NCBI GenBank assembly: GCA_036346255.1
Contig: CM070623.1
Span: 26,728,875 to 26,792,874, forward strand
DNA: 64,000 bases
Origin: Ampelocalamus luodianensis
Taxonomy: Eukaryota; Streptophyta; Magnoliopsida; Poales; Poaceae
Direction: 5' to 3'
Under the pieces are notes generated by a model. That model saw only the letters and a list, made by a program, of their open reading frames with translations. It was not told the DNA's origin and did not search any database. A program made the position numbers and the translations under genes. Below, piece by piece: positions 23,310 to 35,395 of this stretch (its first letter is position 1; each line of letters opens with the position of its first letter).

Positions 23310-24606
23310 TGTGTTAATAAAATATTTTTGTAATTAATGAAAATCGACCGACAATTGATGAATGTGTTTTGCAACTTGTTAATAATCTTGCTTTCATTCC
23401 TTGTTTGCATCACATGAAAATTGGCGAATGTGTTTTGCAATTGTGTTGAAGTGTGTGCAATTTGTCCTCTAATTTTTTCAATGGCCGGTTTGACAGCCAT
23501 GTGTTGACTAGTCTGACCGATCACTGAAAGTCTGACCGGGCTGAGTGCTGGTCTAACCAGCGAGCGGTCTAACCGTTGTGGTTGAGCGGTCTGACTGGTT
23601 GGGTTCTGGTCTGACGGCCATGTGTTGGCCGGTCTGACTGGCCCCTCGGTCAGACCACCATGGTCAACTTTTTCTAGAGAAGGTGCTTCTCCGTTTTTGC
23701 TTGGCTCCTTTGTGGAGCGGTTGACTACCCCCTTGGCGATTTGATTGGCTAGTGCGATCTGACCGGCCCTTGTGTGGGCGGTCAATCCGATTGAGGGTCT
23801 AATGACTAGTTTTTATAGCCATCGGAGTGAGGCCGATTTGACCGACCATTGGTTGGTGGTTAGATCGGATTCCCCTATTTTTCAGCAGATTCTCCCCCAA
23901 AAGCTATTTCTTTTATGTGGGTGTATATATACCCCTTGTGGCTGGTTGTGGGAGGTTGCTGGTGCTATTTTTTGCCCTTGAGCAAAGAGCAAGCCCTCTC
24001 TTCTCTTTGTGCATGTGTTGCACTTAGTGAGCTTAGAGAGGAAAATTCTAGTGCATGTGTTGCATTATGTGTTGGATTGAGTATCCATCGAGCTTAGGCA
24101 CTTGATTCGTTCAAGTGAGAGTCTCCGACTTGTTACTCTTGGTGTTTGCTAACACCTAGACGACTTAGAGGAGCTGTGCTGGTGATCTTCTCAAAGAAGG
24201 TTATGAGAAGACTTGGGCGTTGTGAGTGGTTCGGTACTCACCATCTCTGGAGTGGAGGAAGAGCAAACTCGAGTGGATTCGAAGTGTAGGCTTAATTTAT
24301 GGAGCTGATCCAATTCGTTTAGGCTTACCTCAATGTGGACTAGAGGAAACTGGCAAGTTTCTGATCACCACGGGAAAAAGATCAAGTGTCTTTATGGTTT
24401 GCTTTCTTGTGCTTTATATTCTTGCTATTACATTCGTAGAATTAAATTACTTGCTTGTCTCCTTAGGATTGCTTTTCTTGGCTTAGACTTAGTTTGTTGG
24501 TGCACTTAGTCATCAAATTGATATACAATTTTGCATAAAACTCGGTTTTGATCAAAAGAATTTTTAAAACCTCCTATTAAGGCTAGTCATACTCCTCGAC
24601 CTTACA
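23310..24606 (+). repeat. 5' LTR of a SIRE-like Copia element
   Basis: It ends ...CGACCTTACA just before a primer-binding site and begins near 23310, where the MURA pseudogene stops. It has a TATA-like TGTATATATACCCC near 23924. The part 23470-23860 is packed with variants of the palindrome CGGTCTGACCG. No matching 3' LTR was found in the window. The left end is approximate. Confidence 0.65.
23470..23860. repeat. Array of CGGTCTGACCG-type palindromes
   Basis: About a dozen imperfect copies of CGGTC-N-GACCG (for example GCCGGTCTGACTGGCC, GGTCTAACC, CGGTCAGACC) at irregular 20-40 bp spacing. They lie in the U3 part of the LTR upstream of its TATA-like box. Confidence 0.8.
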
Positions 24607-24608
24607 AG

Positions 24609-24620
24609 TGGTATCAGAGC
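24609..24620 (+). other. Primer-binding site, initiator-Met tRNA type
   Basis: TGGTATCAGAGC two bases after the LTR end. Confidence 0.9.
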
Positions 24621-25214
24621 TTGGTCTCTCATTCATTAGACTTAACCATCTAGTGAGTAAATGATGACGACTATAGAGGTTATGCACCCTGGTAGGGCTC
24701 CACATTTTGATGGCTCAAATTATGTTTATTGAAAAATTAGAATGACCATCTATATTAAGGCCGTGGGCCAAAAACTATGGAGAATTGTTGATGTGGGATT
24801 TGCTACTCCTATTGATACACAAAACCCCACTCAAAGGTAAGAGCAAAACTTGCAACTCGAGACTCAATCTTTAAATGCTCTATATAGCGTTTTGAGTGTG
24901 GATGAGTTCAATTGAGTGAGAAATCTTGAGAATACTCATGATGTTTAGACAACTTTTATGGAAATTCATGAGATAACCTCCACAATCAAGGATGCTAAAT
25001 TGCATAGGTTGAAGCTTAAATATGAGTCATTTATCATGTTGCCTCATGAGAGCATCAATGAGATGTATTCTAGATTGAACTACATTGTAAATGAGCTCAA
25101 AGATCTATCTTATAATCTAACCGATCTTGATATTATGCACAAGATGTTTTGGCCACTACCAGACAAATATGAGACCTTGGTAACGTTACTTCTCAACTCA
25201 TATTATTTGCCAAG

Positions 25215-26902
25215 TGAGGAGATACGGGTAGGCTATGACAGCAACAATTCAAAATTTCTACCACGTAAACCAGGAAGCAAAGCAAGTAGATGATCACAGA
25301 TCATTACCACCAGATGCGCAGTGCAGCGAAAGAAGAGTCGGAACAACCTGGTCCAATGAAGAATGTGTCGATGTAGTGGGCATGGTCGATCGTCCAACGT
25401 CCTCGCGAGTCGATCATCTCCTCTAGCAACCTCTGAAATTCCTTATGAAGATCACAGGTCATCCTTAAGTGCAACAGCAACCGTAGTAGTGTCTCTACGG
25501 TATCCACACTTCCAGGGAAGGAACACAGAACGCTGGTGTGCTAGCACCAAGTAGCACGGCGGAGCTCTTAGGAAGATAGCGGCTAGGGTTTCGATGGAGC
25601 AACTCACATGTATCGCCTCTCCCTCCCAATAGCCTGAAGCATCTCCTTATATAGTGCCCATGACGAATCCTATCCAAACACGTTTTGTTCCAACCCGTTA
25701 AATGTGTGACTCGTTAAGTTCATGTGTAATCAGTTGTGCATCAAAAACACCTTTTTGATCACGAGTTGTAGCGGTCCCTAGCAGTACATAACGATTCCCG
25801 AATACACACAAATTATATCAGACAAACCTTAATGCAATATGATCTACAATCAGGTCCTCATCACTTACGACCAGGTCCTATCCCTATAGGACCAGTTCGT
25901 ATTTGGTCATGACCAGTTCGTAACTCCTTACAACCAGGTTTCAACCACTCTGTGATTACGTTCAACCGGTCTAGGACCTCCTCATATCTTTATACGATCA
26001 GTTCGTGACTATGTTCGACCAGTCTAGGATCTCCTCGTATCTTCATATGACCAGTCCGTGACTATGTTCGACAAGTCTAGGACCTCCTACGACCACCTCG
26101 TATCTTCATACGACCAATTTGTGACTATGTTCGACCAGTCTAGGACCTCCTCATGTATTCTCTCTTTACCTCACGATATCTGGTTTGAACTCTAGGTGAG
26201 ATATTTGTCATCCATAGACTGTTCAATACTTTCTCGATCGAGTGTTGGATAACCTCATGTGTCAAACTCTTCGACCACCAGTGGCATGGCCATGCACTTT
26301 CTTTATCCGACCACTTCGAGGGGCCTAGAGATATATCTCCTGTTATGTTAGGAGGGACAAATTCCATATCTGACTAGTCATATTCCTCTGCATATTTCAT
26401 AGCATACCCGAAAGCTACCTTTATAATTACCCAGTTACGAGTAGCATTTGGCAACCCCTAAAAGTGCTATTACACATGTAGGGAACCATGCTGATCTCAG
26501 GTAAAAGGATTATACATCACCATTGCTTGAGACCAATTAATGACACATATAATCATAACAATCTCAATAGTATGTCAAGGTGGGTCTATCCAACCCCATG
26601 TTCTAACATATGTTCACATTATTGATTCGATATCTCTATATCCATGATCGATGAAACATGGTTATCAATCAATACATGTGTTGGTTGTAGGGTCACTGGT
26701 GTTCCGACTAGTGACATCCGACCAGGGATACAATTTAGAACGACATCATATAAGTTAAAGAGCTTTACCAACAAGTCACATACTTGTTAATCTTTATAAC
26801 CAATGATTCATTCAAGGAACAGAATAATATTTATTTAATAACTCATAAACATAGACGTGATACAATCCTCTCTATGATTGCCTCTAGGGCATATCACCAA
26901 CA
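25215..26902 (-). repeat. 3' LTR of the Angela-like Copia (1688 bp)
   Basis: Direct repeat of 35396-37075 and close to it throughout by eye. It includes three ~53-bp tandem units at 25969-26155. Confidence 0.95.
25969..26155. repeat. ~53-bp tandem units within the Angela-like LTR
   Basis: Three units and a partial fourth of GTTCGACCAGTCTAGGACCT followed by a TCGTAT-CTTC-ATACGA-type inverted repeat and CAGTCCGTGACTAT. The third unit carries a 10-bp insertion. Confidence 0.85.
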
Positions 26903-26925
26903 GTCTCCCACTTGCACTAAAGTTA
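26903..26925 (-). other. Polypurine tract of the Angela-like Copia
   Basis: Minus strand AGTGCAAGTGGGAGAC abuts the LTR start TGTTGGTG. Confidence 0.8.
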
Positions 26926-28366
26926 ATCATATAAGTATCTTATACCTATTGCTCTTGTGTGCGTCTCATGCTTAGGTTGCGGGAGTGGCTTTGTCAATAG
27001 ATCAGCAATATTCAAATCCGTGTGCACTTTGCATATCTTTACATAATCTCTTTGAACAATCTCACGAATAATGTGATATCGTCGAAGTATGTGCTTGGAC
27101 TTTTGATGCGATCTAGGCTCCTTAGCTTGTGCAATGGCTCTACTATTATCACAATAGAGATCCATTGGACTGGAAGCACTCGAAATCATACCCAGTTCAT
27201 TAATGAACTTTCTAATCCATACGGCTTCTTTTGCAGCTTCTGAAGCGGCAATGTACTCAGCCTCTGTTGTAGAATCAGCAACCGTTCCTTGCTTAGAACT
27301 TTTCAAGCTAATTACTCCTCCATTAAGACAAAACACAAACCCAGACTACGATCTGAAATCATCCTTGTCGGTTTGGAAGTTAGCATCGGTGTAACCATTT
27401 ACGACCATCTCTTTCTCACCACCATAAACAAGGAATGCATCTTTAGTCCTTCTCAAGTACTTAAGGATATTCTTGACTCCAATCCAGTGACCTTCACCTG
27501 GATCTGACTGATATCTGCTTGTAACATTTAGAGCATACGACACATCTGGTCGTGTGCACAACATGGCATACATGATAGATTCTATAACTAAAGCATATGG
27601 GATTCTACTAATTTTGTCTTGCTCATCAGTGGTCGTAGGACACTGCTCTTGCTAAGATTAATACCATGTGACATGGGAAAAAAACCTTTATTAGAATCTT
27701 GCAAGTTGAACCGTTTCAACACCTTGTTAATATACACATCTTGGCTTAATCCAATTAGCCTCTTAGATCTATCTCTATAGATCCTTATATCAAGAATATA
27801 TGCTGCATCTCCAAAATCTTTCATAGAGAAATTATTTCTTAATGAAATTTTAATAGCTTCAAGCATTGAAATATCGTTTTTGACCAGCAGTATGTCATCC
27901 ACATACAATATCAGAAACATAAGTTTGCTCTCTCTAATCTTCTTGTAAATGCAAGGTTCCTCTTCATTCTTGATGAAGTCAAACCCTTTGACTACTTCAT
28001 CAAAATGAATGTTTCAACTCTGAGATGCTTGCTTTAATCCATAGATTGATTTCTTAAGCTTGCATACCTTTATAACTTCCTTTGGATCGACAAAACCCTC
28101 AGGCTGTGTCATGTACACATCCCCACTTAGGTTTCCATTTAGGAAAGCCGTTTTGACATCCATTTGTTATATCTCATAATCGAAATATGCAACAATAGCT
28201 AGAATGATCCGCATAGACTTAAGCATAGCAACAGGTGAGAAGGTTTTATCATAATCAACACCTTGAATTTGTTTGAAACCCTTCGTGACCAATCGTGCCT
28301 TATGAATATGAACATTTTCATCCATATCTATCTTCTTCTTAAAAATCCATTTGCACTCAATGGTTT
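26923..28366 (-). pseudogene. Copia reverse transcriptase and RNase H
   Basis: Read 28366 to 26923: CKWIFKKKI, then HKARLVTKGFKQIQGVDY and QMDVKTAFLNG-type blocks, the RT active site LYVDDILLV (~27895), RPDVSYALN, YTDANFQ and an RNase H end (STTEAEYIAASEAAKEA, CDNSRAIAQAKEP, ADLLTKPLP). Several frame breaks are present (near 28000, 28170 and 27580). The N-terminal end of RT is cut off by the solo LTR at 28367. Confidence 0.9.
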
Positions 28367-29144
28367 TGACGAGGATCTAATAATCCTCATTTTACTATTT
28401 ATCTATAATTGAGTATTATGGGTAAAAATGACGTCACACAACTATCGAGTATACCCCTTACAATAGTAAGGGAGAAATCAATTAGGTGGTCGTAAGTCCT
28501 TCTACGACCACCCCCATAGTCGTAAATCTTTCTACGACTATCACGTAATCGTAAGTTCTCCTGTGATTACCTTCGGTCGTAAGTCTTTCTACGACCAGTA
28601 TCCAATCGTAAGCTTTTCTACGACTACCCCCTGGTTGTGAGTCCTTCCACAACCAGGCCTGCCATGACTTCTCCACAGATAACTGGGTCCACTCGTCAGT
28701 AGGCCCTATTAACTGTGAGATCTGAACAGTCAAGATACATAGTTATTCTCTGGAATACAGTTAACTCACCATTATCTCTGATTGATAACCGTCAGGCAAC
28801 GTGGGGATGTTACTACTTCGGTGATTACTCTCATTAATATGGAATAATGGAGCGCCACCTGACCTGGAACGACTACCCCTCCACGTACTATAAATAGGTT
28901 TCTTTCAGAGATAGAGAGGAGGATTTTTTCAGAGAGGCAATCAGTAGCAGTATTAGCGCAAGTCTTTCCACTAATTGTAATCAGGACACCCAATACAATA
29001 CACACAGGAGTAGGGTTGTTATTCTCCTTGGAGAAGACCCGAACCTGTATAAAAATCCCCGTGTCTTTTCTGTCTGCTTGATCAATTGTGGAGACCCCCC
29101 GAATCAAACAATCTTTATGTAAGATCGGTTCTAAAACACCGACA
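28367..29144 (+). mobile_element. Solo LTR (778 bp) in the RT of the Angela-like Copia
   Basis: Starts TGACGAGGATC and ends ACACCGACA, with exact duplication GGTTT (28362-28366, 29145-29149). The duplication falls in the codons for V-K-T just before ECKWIF. A TATA box CTATAAATA at 28888-28896 sets the plus orientation. A tandem stem-loop array occupies 28485-28655 in U3. No coding sequence and no internal region. Confidence 0.9.
28485..28655 (+). repeat. Six tandem stem-loops in U3 of the solo LTR
   Basis: Six ~26-bp inverted repeats at ~30-bp spacing, each with an 8-nt loop close to AGTCTTTC. Left arms are GTGGTCGTA, ATAGTCGTA, GTAATCGTA, GGTCGTA, AATCGTA and CTGGTTGTG. Right arms are TACGACCAC, TACGACTAT, TGTGATTAC, TACGACC, TACGACT and CACAACCAG. 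Four pair perfectly, the third pairs with two G-T pairs and the fifth has one mismatch. Confidence 0.9.
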
Positions 29145-29641
29145 GGTTTTAACACCATCAGGTGCATCAACCAACTTCCAAACTTGATTGCCATACATGG
29201 ACTTTATCTCGGATCTCATGACTTCCGAATATCCACCATCGCTTTTGAATAAGTATTAGGCTCATCATTATTCAATAATAAAACGCCATGCCCACACCTT
29301 ATAGGCAATTGACGTGTCCTTTTAGATCTTCGTGGGGCTGATTCCTCATGTACTGGTTCAATAATATTTTGTTCATCCTGTAGAGGCTCAGTAGGAGTTG
29401 AAATATTTTTGGATGCTTCTCGAATTTCTTCGAGTTGCACCTTGTTCCCACTGACTCCTTTGGAAATAAACTTTTTCTCTAAGAAGACACCATTACGAGC
29501 AACAAACACTTTGTTATCATCCCGTTTATAAAAGTAATATCATTTAGTTTCCTTAGGATACCCCACAAAGAAACACTTATCAGACTTGGGTGTGAGTTTA
29601 TCAGACGTCAAACATTTGACATATGCCTTACAACCCCATAC

Positions 29642-32116
29642 TGTAACACCCCAACTCATCATTGAGCCTAGAATGCTACTGAAAATAAATTAAACTAAAA
29701 CTAATTACCAATTTTCGGCAGAACCTCCTTTGTATAGTCAACAATACCGAGGTTCTAACAATTAATCATGGCAATTAACAATAAACTCCATATTCAAGTT
29801 TACTCAAGCATGCAAGATAATCAAATAAACATAATCAAGACATGCTATTCTCATTAATACAATTAATCTGATACTCAAAACCATCCATGAGTGATTCTCA
29901 AGCAGTTTACTTATTTCTGAAATGAAACTAAATGGCAATCGCCTTAAGGTTGTGAGGTAGTGAGTGCAACCAACATCTACTCCCTCCCATGCATGTCGTT
30001 CCTGCCAGTTGTACCTAAAACATATCAAAGCAAGAGTGAGCCCAAAGACTCAGCAAATATCAACAAGGCTAAAACAAGTTCGCAGTCATAGCATCAATAA
30101 TCCACAATAACATTACACTAATCATAGCTTTCATACTTATGGAATGCGATCAATGCAATGCACCTTTTGACCTTTATCTCTTTTCGCATTTTACCGGTAA
30201 TGCGGGGTATACAACCGTCGATGTATACCCTTGCCTGTGCCCTCTGGCACAGGGACCAAGAGCCTATACTCCACAAGTATAGGGACCTTTGCCCATCATC
30301 TTCATGATGGGGACCTCTTTACTCATTGCCCACATTTTACGAATGTGGGGACCTCAAGCCCATCATCTACATGATGGGGACCTCAAATATGCATAGTCAC
30401 CACGTGACCAAGCCTCCAAGATGATAGCATGACGCACATGAACAAAACTTTAAACCATCATACATATGTATTCACAACAACGTCATACATGAATAAACTT
30501 ATTCATACTTCTAGCATTCCTCATCATTGATATTCATAGCATTCTAACATTCATGAATAGCACATATATTCATAATACTAGCAACATAAACAATCCCTCA
30601 TGAATAACAATTAATCATATCACAAGTTTTCACCATCCTTAATCGTACATATCACACTATCAACCATGCATAGTTATTACGCATCAAAGTACTAGCACCC
30701 TCTATCAAACATTCATAATTATTCTCTCAATCAGAGTACTTGCATTCACCAAGATAAATTGGAACTCATCATAATAACATCCATGCATGGCTATTATGAG
30801 CCAAACACAAACAGTCACAGCATACAAGCATAATTATACGATAACCCGAATACTTGCCTCAACCGTACGAGAACGGTGGACGCGAAGAGGGCACTACCCT
30901 TGGGATCACGCTCCCACTTGAACACAAAGATAACCCAAACTAAGACCAACATACAAGACCCAAAACATAAATAACAACACAATTGAACTCGCTAAACTCC
31001 CAAGCGTTTCCAATCTTCCAACTTCTAGCGATCGATTTAGTGTTCACTACGGACAGTCAACTTATAAAATACATAACTTTCTGCTCAGGAGTCCAAATAA
31101 GATGTTCTAATACTTTATCGAAAGTTAATTAAATTATCTAAATAAACTTAGTTGGGGAGCCCTTCTGATTTTGCCAAATACTGCCCCTACCAGGCCAATC
31201 TACAGAGCAACAATTATCACGTCGGGTTCTCTGGACAGTTCACTAAAACCATCATAACTTTTGCTACGAAAGTCCAAATCTTGCGTTCTTTACCTCTATG
31301 AAAAGGTATGGCATTAACTACATTTTTTGTTATATTGAGATCCCCTGATTTTCCCTTTAACTAACAGTTTTATCCAGTTTTCTATAGACTGTCCCAATGC
31401 TGACAGATCAGCAGGACAGCGATACTAAAAAATTCATAACGCCCTCACCGTTGATCGGATTTGGGCGTTCTTGGCGGCCACTGAAAGCTAAGAAAATTAT
31501 CTACATAACTCTAGGAGACCAAAACTCCTAATTCGGCCTCTAAATAGACGAAACTGACCGCGCAATAATCTGGACAGAACGCGATCTATTAAACCAACGC
31601 AAATCAATCTACCAAACGACATCAACCGCAACTACTACACATCAACCAACGAAGAACACGCGACGTTACCCTTGTAGAATCGCAGCAAGATGATGAACTC
31701 TCCCCGCAAAGTTGATCTCCTCTCCTTTCTTCACTTGATCGGCAGTAGGGAGCACCGACGGCGAGAAAGGGAGGCACCAATGGAGGGGGCACGACCATGG
31801 AGGAGAGGGTGTGCTACAGTATTCATGCTACAGTGATGGCGGCGGCACTGTAGCTACAGTGCAGCTAGGGTTTCCCTCTTCCTTTTATTGGTGGCCGACC
31901 CCTCATGGGCCTCGGGCCTTGGCCCGTGGCCCAAGTTGCCGAAGAACTGCAGAAACCCCCCTTTTTATGTTTAATTTCTCTTTTGAACGCTTTCTTTCGT
32001 AGAATAAATCAGAGTATTACATTAAAACCCCTCTTTCTCCTGTTCAATCGCTTTGCTAAAATAAATATTCTCCCGATTTAATTATTCTCTCCCGATTTAA
32101 TTTTTGGGGTATTACA
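29642..32116 (-). mobile_element. Solo LTR (2475 bp), same family as the Gypsy LTR at 45098
   Basis: Starts TGTAACACCCCAACTC and ends TTTTTGGGGTATTACA, with exact duplication CATAC (29637-29641, 32117-32121). Read on the minus strand it follows the LTR at 45098-46673 plus 56495-57180: same start, same ~180-bp units, same stem-loop array, same end. No internal region, so it arose by LTR-LTR recombination. Confidence 0.9.
30186..30378 (-). repeat. Seven tandem stem-loops in the solo LTR
   Basis: Arm pairs in order: GCATT../..AATGC around TTACCGGTAA; GGGTATAC/GTATACCC; CCTGTGCC/GGCACAGG; CCTATACT/AGTATAGG; CCCATCAT/ATGATGGG; CCCACATT/AATGTGGG; CCCATCAT/ATGATGGG. Stems are 8 bp, loops are 4-5 nt (10 nt in the second), and most are followed by GGACC. 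Confidence 0.9.
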
Positions 32117-33279
32117 CATACCTTGAGGAAAGACAATCCGGGGCACTTCCCGGTCCATATCTCATATGGTGTCTTCTCCACTGTTTTCGATGGAACCCTA
32201 TTTAAAGTGAAAATTGCTGTTTCTAGAGCGTATCCCTAGAATTGCAATGAAAGATTAGGTTGGCTCTTCATTGGCCGAACCATGTCCAACAATATTCGGT
32301 TTCGTCGTTCAGACACCCCATTCTATTGAGGCATTCCCGGCAGAGTAAGTTGTGGAGCAATTCCACATTTCTTTATATGATCACCAAACTCATGGCTCAA
32401 ATATTCACATCCACAATCAGATCATAGACATTTGATTGTCTTGCAAAGTTGATTCTATACCTCATTCTGAAATTCTTTGAACTTTTCAAAGGATTCAGAC
32501 TTATGCCTTATTAAGTAGATATAACCATATCTACTAAAGTCATCAGTAAAAGTTATGAAGTACTGAAAACTACCTCTGGCTGAAGTGCTCATTGGTCCAC
32601 ATATATCCATATGTACTAGGGCTAACAAGTCACTCGCCTTCTCACCTTTGGTCGTGAAAGGTGCTGTTATTATCTTGCCAAGTAAACAAGATTCACATGT
32701 TTCAAATGATTCATAATCGAATGAATTTAGAAGACTATCTTTATGGAGCTTCATCATGCGCTTCTCATTTATATGACCTAGACGACAATGCCTAATAAAA
32801 GTGGGATTCACATCGTTAGGTCGAAGTTTCTTAGCACCAATGTTATAGATGGGCTCATCCTCAAGACTCAAAACATACAATCCATTCACCAATGGAGCAT
32901 GGCCATAAAGTATATCTTCAAAATAAATTGAACAACAATTATTCTTTATTCTGAACTCATAACCTTCTGGTCCTAAACATGAAGCAGAAATAATGTTTTT
33001 GCTTAAAGCTGGAACATAATAACAATTATTTAATTCCATAACTAATCCTGAGGGTAAAGCTAATAGTAAAGTGCCAATAGCTAATGCAGCAACTCTTACT
33101 CCATTGCCCACGCGAAGATCAACATCTCCTCTTATCAAACTTCTACTCCTTATCAGTCAATGCATTGAATTGCAAATATGAGCAACCGATCCGGTATCAA
33201 ATACCCAAGAATTGGTCGGAGAAGTGGCAATATTAATTTCTATAACATTTATACCTGAACTGGAAGTCTTATTCTCTTT

Positions 33280-34122
33280 TCACTTTTTCATTTCTGCCAA
33301 GTACCTTTTGCAATTTCTCTTCCAGTGCCCAGTCTCATGACAATGGTAACATTCTGTGTTAGGCTTAGGACCCAGCTTGAGCTTCTTAAGCTCCTTGAGA
33401 CTCTCGATTTCATCTTGAGTCTTTCCTTTGCTTTTTCCCTTTCCATTTGACTTACCATTTTTCTTGAAGCTAGTAGTCTCTTGAACCATCATCACAAGAT
33501 TAGAACTTTTCTTGATGCTCTCCTCAGCACCTTTAAGCATGCCATGCAACTCGGTCATTGATTTCTCCATGCCATTCATATGAAAATTCAGTATGACAGG
33601 CTCAAAGCTCGCAGGGAGTGATTGGAGAATCACATCAGTAGCCAACTCTTGACTAAGGGAAAAACCAAGCTTTTCCAAGCTCTCAATGAGACCAATCATT
33701 TTGATCACATGAGGACTGACCGGGTTACCTTCCGACAGCCTACAAGAAAACAATGCCTTAGAAGTGTTAAACCTCTCTGCCCTTGCTTGATCCTAAAATA
33801 TACCCTTCAGACTCACAATTATATTGTAAGCATCTGTGGTCTTATATTGCTTCTGAAGCTTAGAGTTTATGGTAGTAAGCATTAGGCAGTGCACATTGAC
33901 TGTGTCATTGCAATGCTTCTCATAAACATTCTTTTCAGCAAGAGGAGCATCGACACTAGGTTCCTCGGGATAGGGACCCTCTAGAATATATTCTTTCTTT
34001 TCTTGTATGAGAACAATTCTCAGCTTACGAAACCAATCAATGAAATTTGAACCATTCAACTTTTCCTTTTCAAGAATAGATCACAAATTAAAGGTAGGTG
34101 CAGAAGAAGTAGTAGGTGCCAT
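33280..34122 (-). pseudogene. Copia gag of the Angela-like element
   Basis: The start codon on the minus strand is at 34122 (MAPTTSSAP), with a TGA about 15 codons in. Then come a gag helical region (NGSNFIDWFRKLRIVL..) and, in another frame, the rest to a CCHC zinc knuckle CYHCHETGHWKRNC (~33310-33350). Close to full length; a frame break near 33770 makes it defective. Confidence 0.9.
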
Positions 34123-35381
34123 GATCTACAATAGAATATGCAAAAAATTAGCTCTATGTTTATGTAAGATCTTAACAATTTAATAAAAGATACTCCCACT
34201 ATATGTTCTAAACCATGTTTCCCTCTAACATCATATAGTGAGTTTAAGATCCAAAAGTCATTAAGTCCTAGTGAGCTTTGGCATCACTGCTAGAAACTTA
34301 GTGATTTAAGGTAGGCAACCTCTTACCAATCATATCACATATGACTCTTATTTGTTGGGCGGTATCTCCATGCCCCGGCGATCATTTTGATAGCCTTGTT
34401 AAGTCAAACCAACACTATGCATGTGGGTATCCGACACTTACCCCATCTTATTAAAATAGTTAATGGCACCTTACTTTGGTAGACCTACCAATTAACGATC
34501 AAAATTGTGATGGTTGTAGCAATTGGAAAGGCATCAAATTAACTTAACTTTTCTTGAGGGATACTACTCTATCATGTTAAAACATCCTATGAAAAAACAT
34601 GATCAAATAACATAACAGGAATAAACACAAATATTCACAGATAATCATATTAAATTATGAAATAGTGTGTCCCTTAACACGACGATCTCCATCACCATGC
34701 TTCATGTCCTTCAATGACCATGCCTGACTTTTTTGACCGCATTCATCTACTAAGCATTTACTCCTAAAAGCTAGTAATGAATTACATAGGATAATATCAA
34801 GCATCACATGGTACGCAGACCGTTATACAATAATATGTAGCTCAATGGCTATCTCACAGCATGACATGCAGGCCATGAAAATCCATTCATGCATCACATA
34901 CACAATGGGCCATACTATTCACATCAAACCCTGCAAAAACGAGTTATGCATAGAATCCAATTCTATCGGGCGACATGAACACATACTACCAATAATGTGA
35001 GCTACGAATACCCAGCACACGTAACCGAGCCTTGGAAATCATCGGATCAATCATATTAACCCTATTCTAAACCAATCTGATCACTGCCTTGATACGACCA
35101 CGCACTGTAGCACACTCCGATGGCGGAATTCCGATTGGCAGGAGTATTATCCAGTGTGGTTGTGAACAAGCGCAACAAACCATCTGGTCCTTTTAGCTCA
35201 TACCTCCTCGCAAGACCCATCTACTACCACCGAACAACGATCGATCTTATCGACCAGTGCCTAGATCGTTCTATCCATATGAACCAATCTAGGTTACCAG
35301 ACCAAACCAATAATAGATCCAATCTACTATTGCCATATATCCAGTATATGCGACCGATCTAGATCAAAAACTATGCAGGAT
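34123..35381 (-). other. Untranslated leader of the Angela-like Copia
   Basis: About 1.26 kb between primer-binding site and gag start with no ORF of note. The length suits this clade. Confidence 0.6.
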
Positions 35382-35394
35382 GGCTTTGATACCA
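35382..35394 (-). other. Primer-binding site of the Angela-like Copia
   Basis: Minus strand TGGTATCAAAGCC lies one base inside the 5' LTR and is of the Met-tRNA type common in this clade. Confidence 0.85.
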
Positions 35395-35395
35395 C

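Larger units (their letters stand above)
29150..33260 (-). pseudogene. Copia protease/integrase, split by a solo LTR
   Basis: About 33250-33140 is the protease end. The reading frame at 33138-32455 covers the GAG-pre-integrase zinc-binding part (RHCRLGHINEKRMMKLHKD..CESCLLGK) and integrase start (HMDICGPMSTSARGSFQYFITFTDDFSRYGYIYLI, first catalytic D). It continues to 32122, is interrupted by 29642-32116, then resumes 29636-29150 with the integrase C-terminal side and the linker (APRRSKRTRQLPIR) before RT. Frame breaks are present. Confidence 0.85.

Noticed and set aside
28485..28655. Evenly spaced repeats resembling a CRISPR array
   Set aside because: Eukaryotic LTR context, repeats not identical, no unique spacers, no cas genes.
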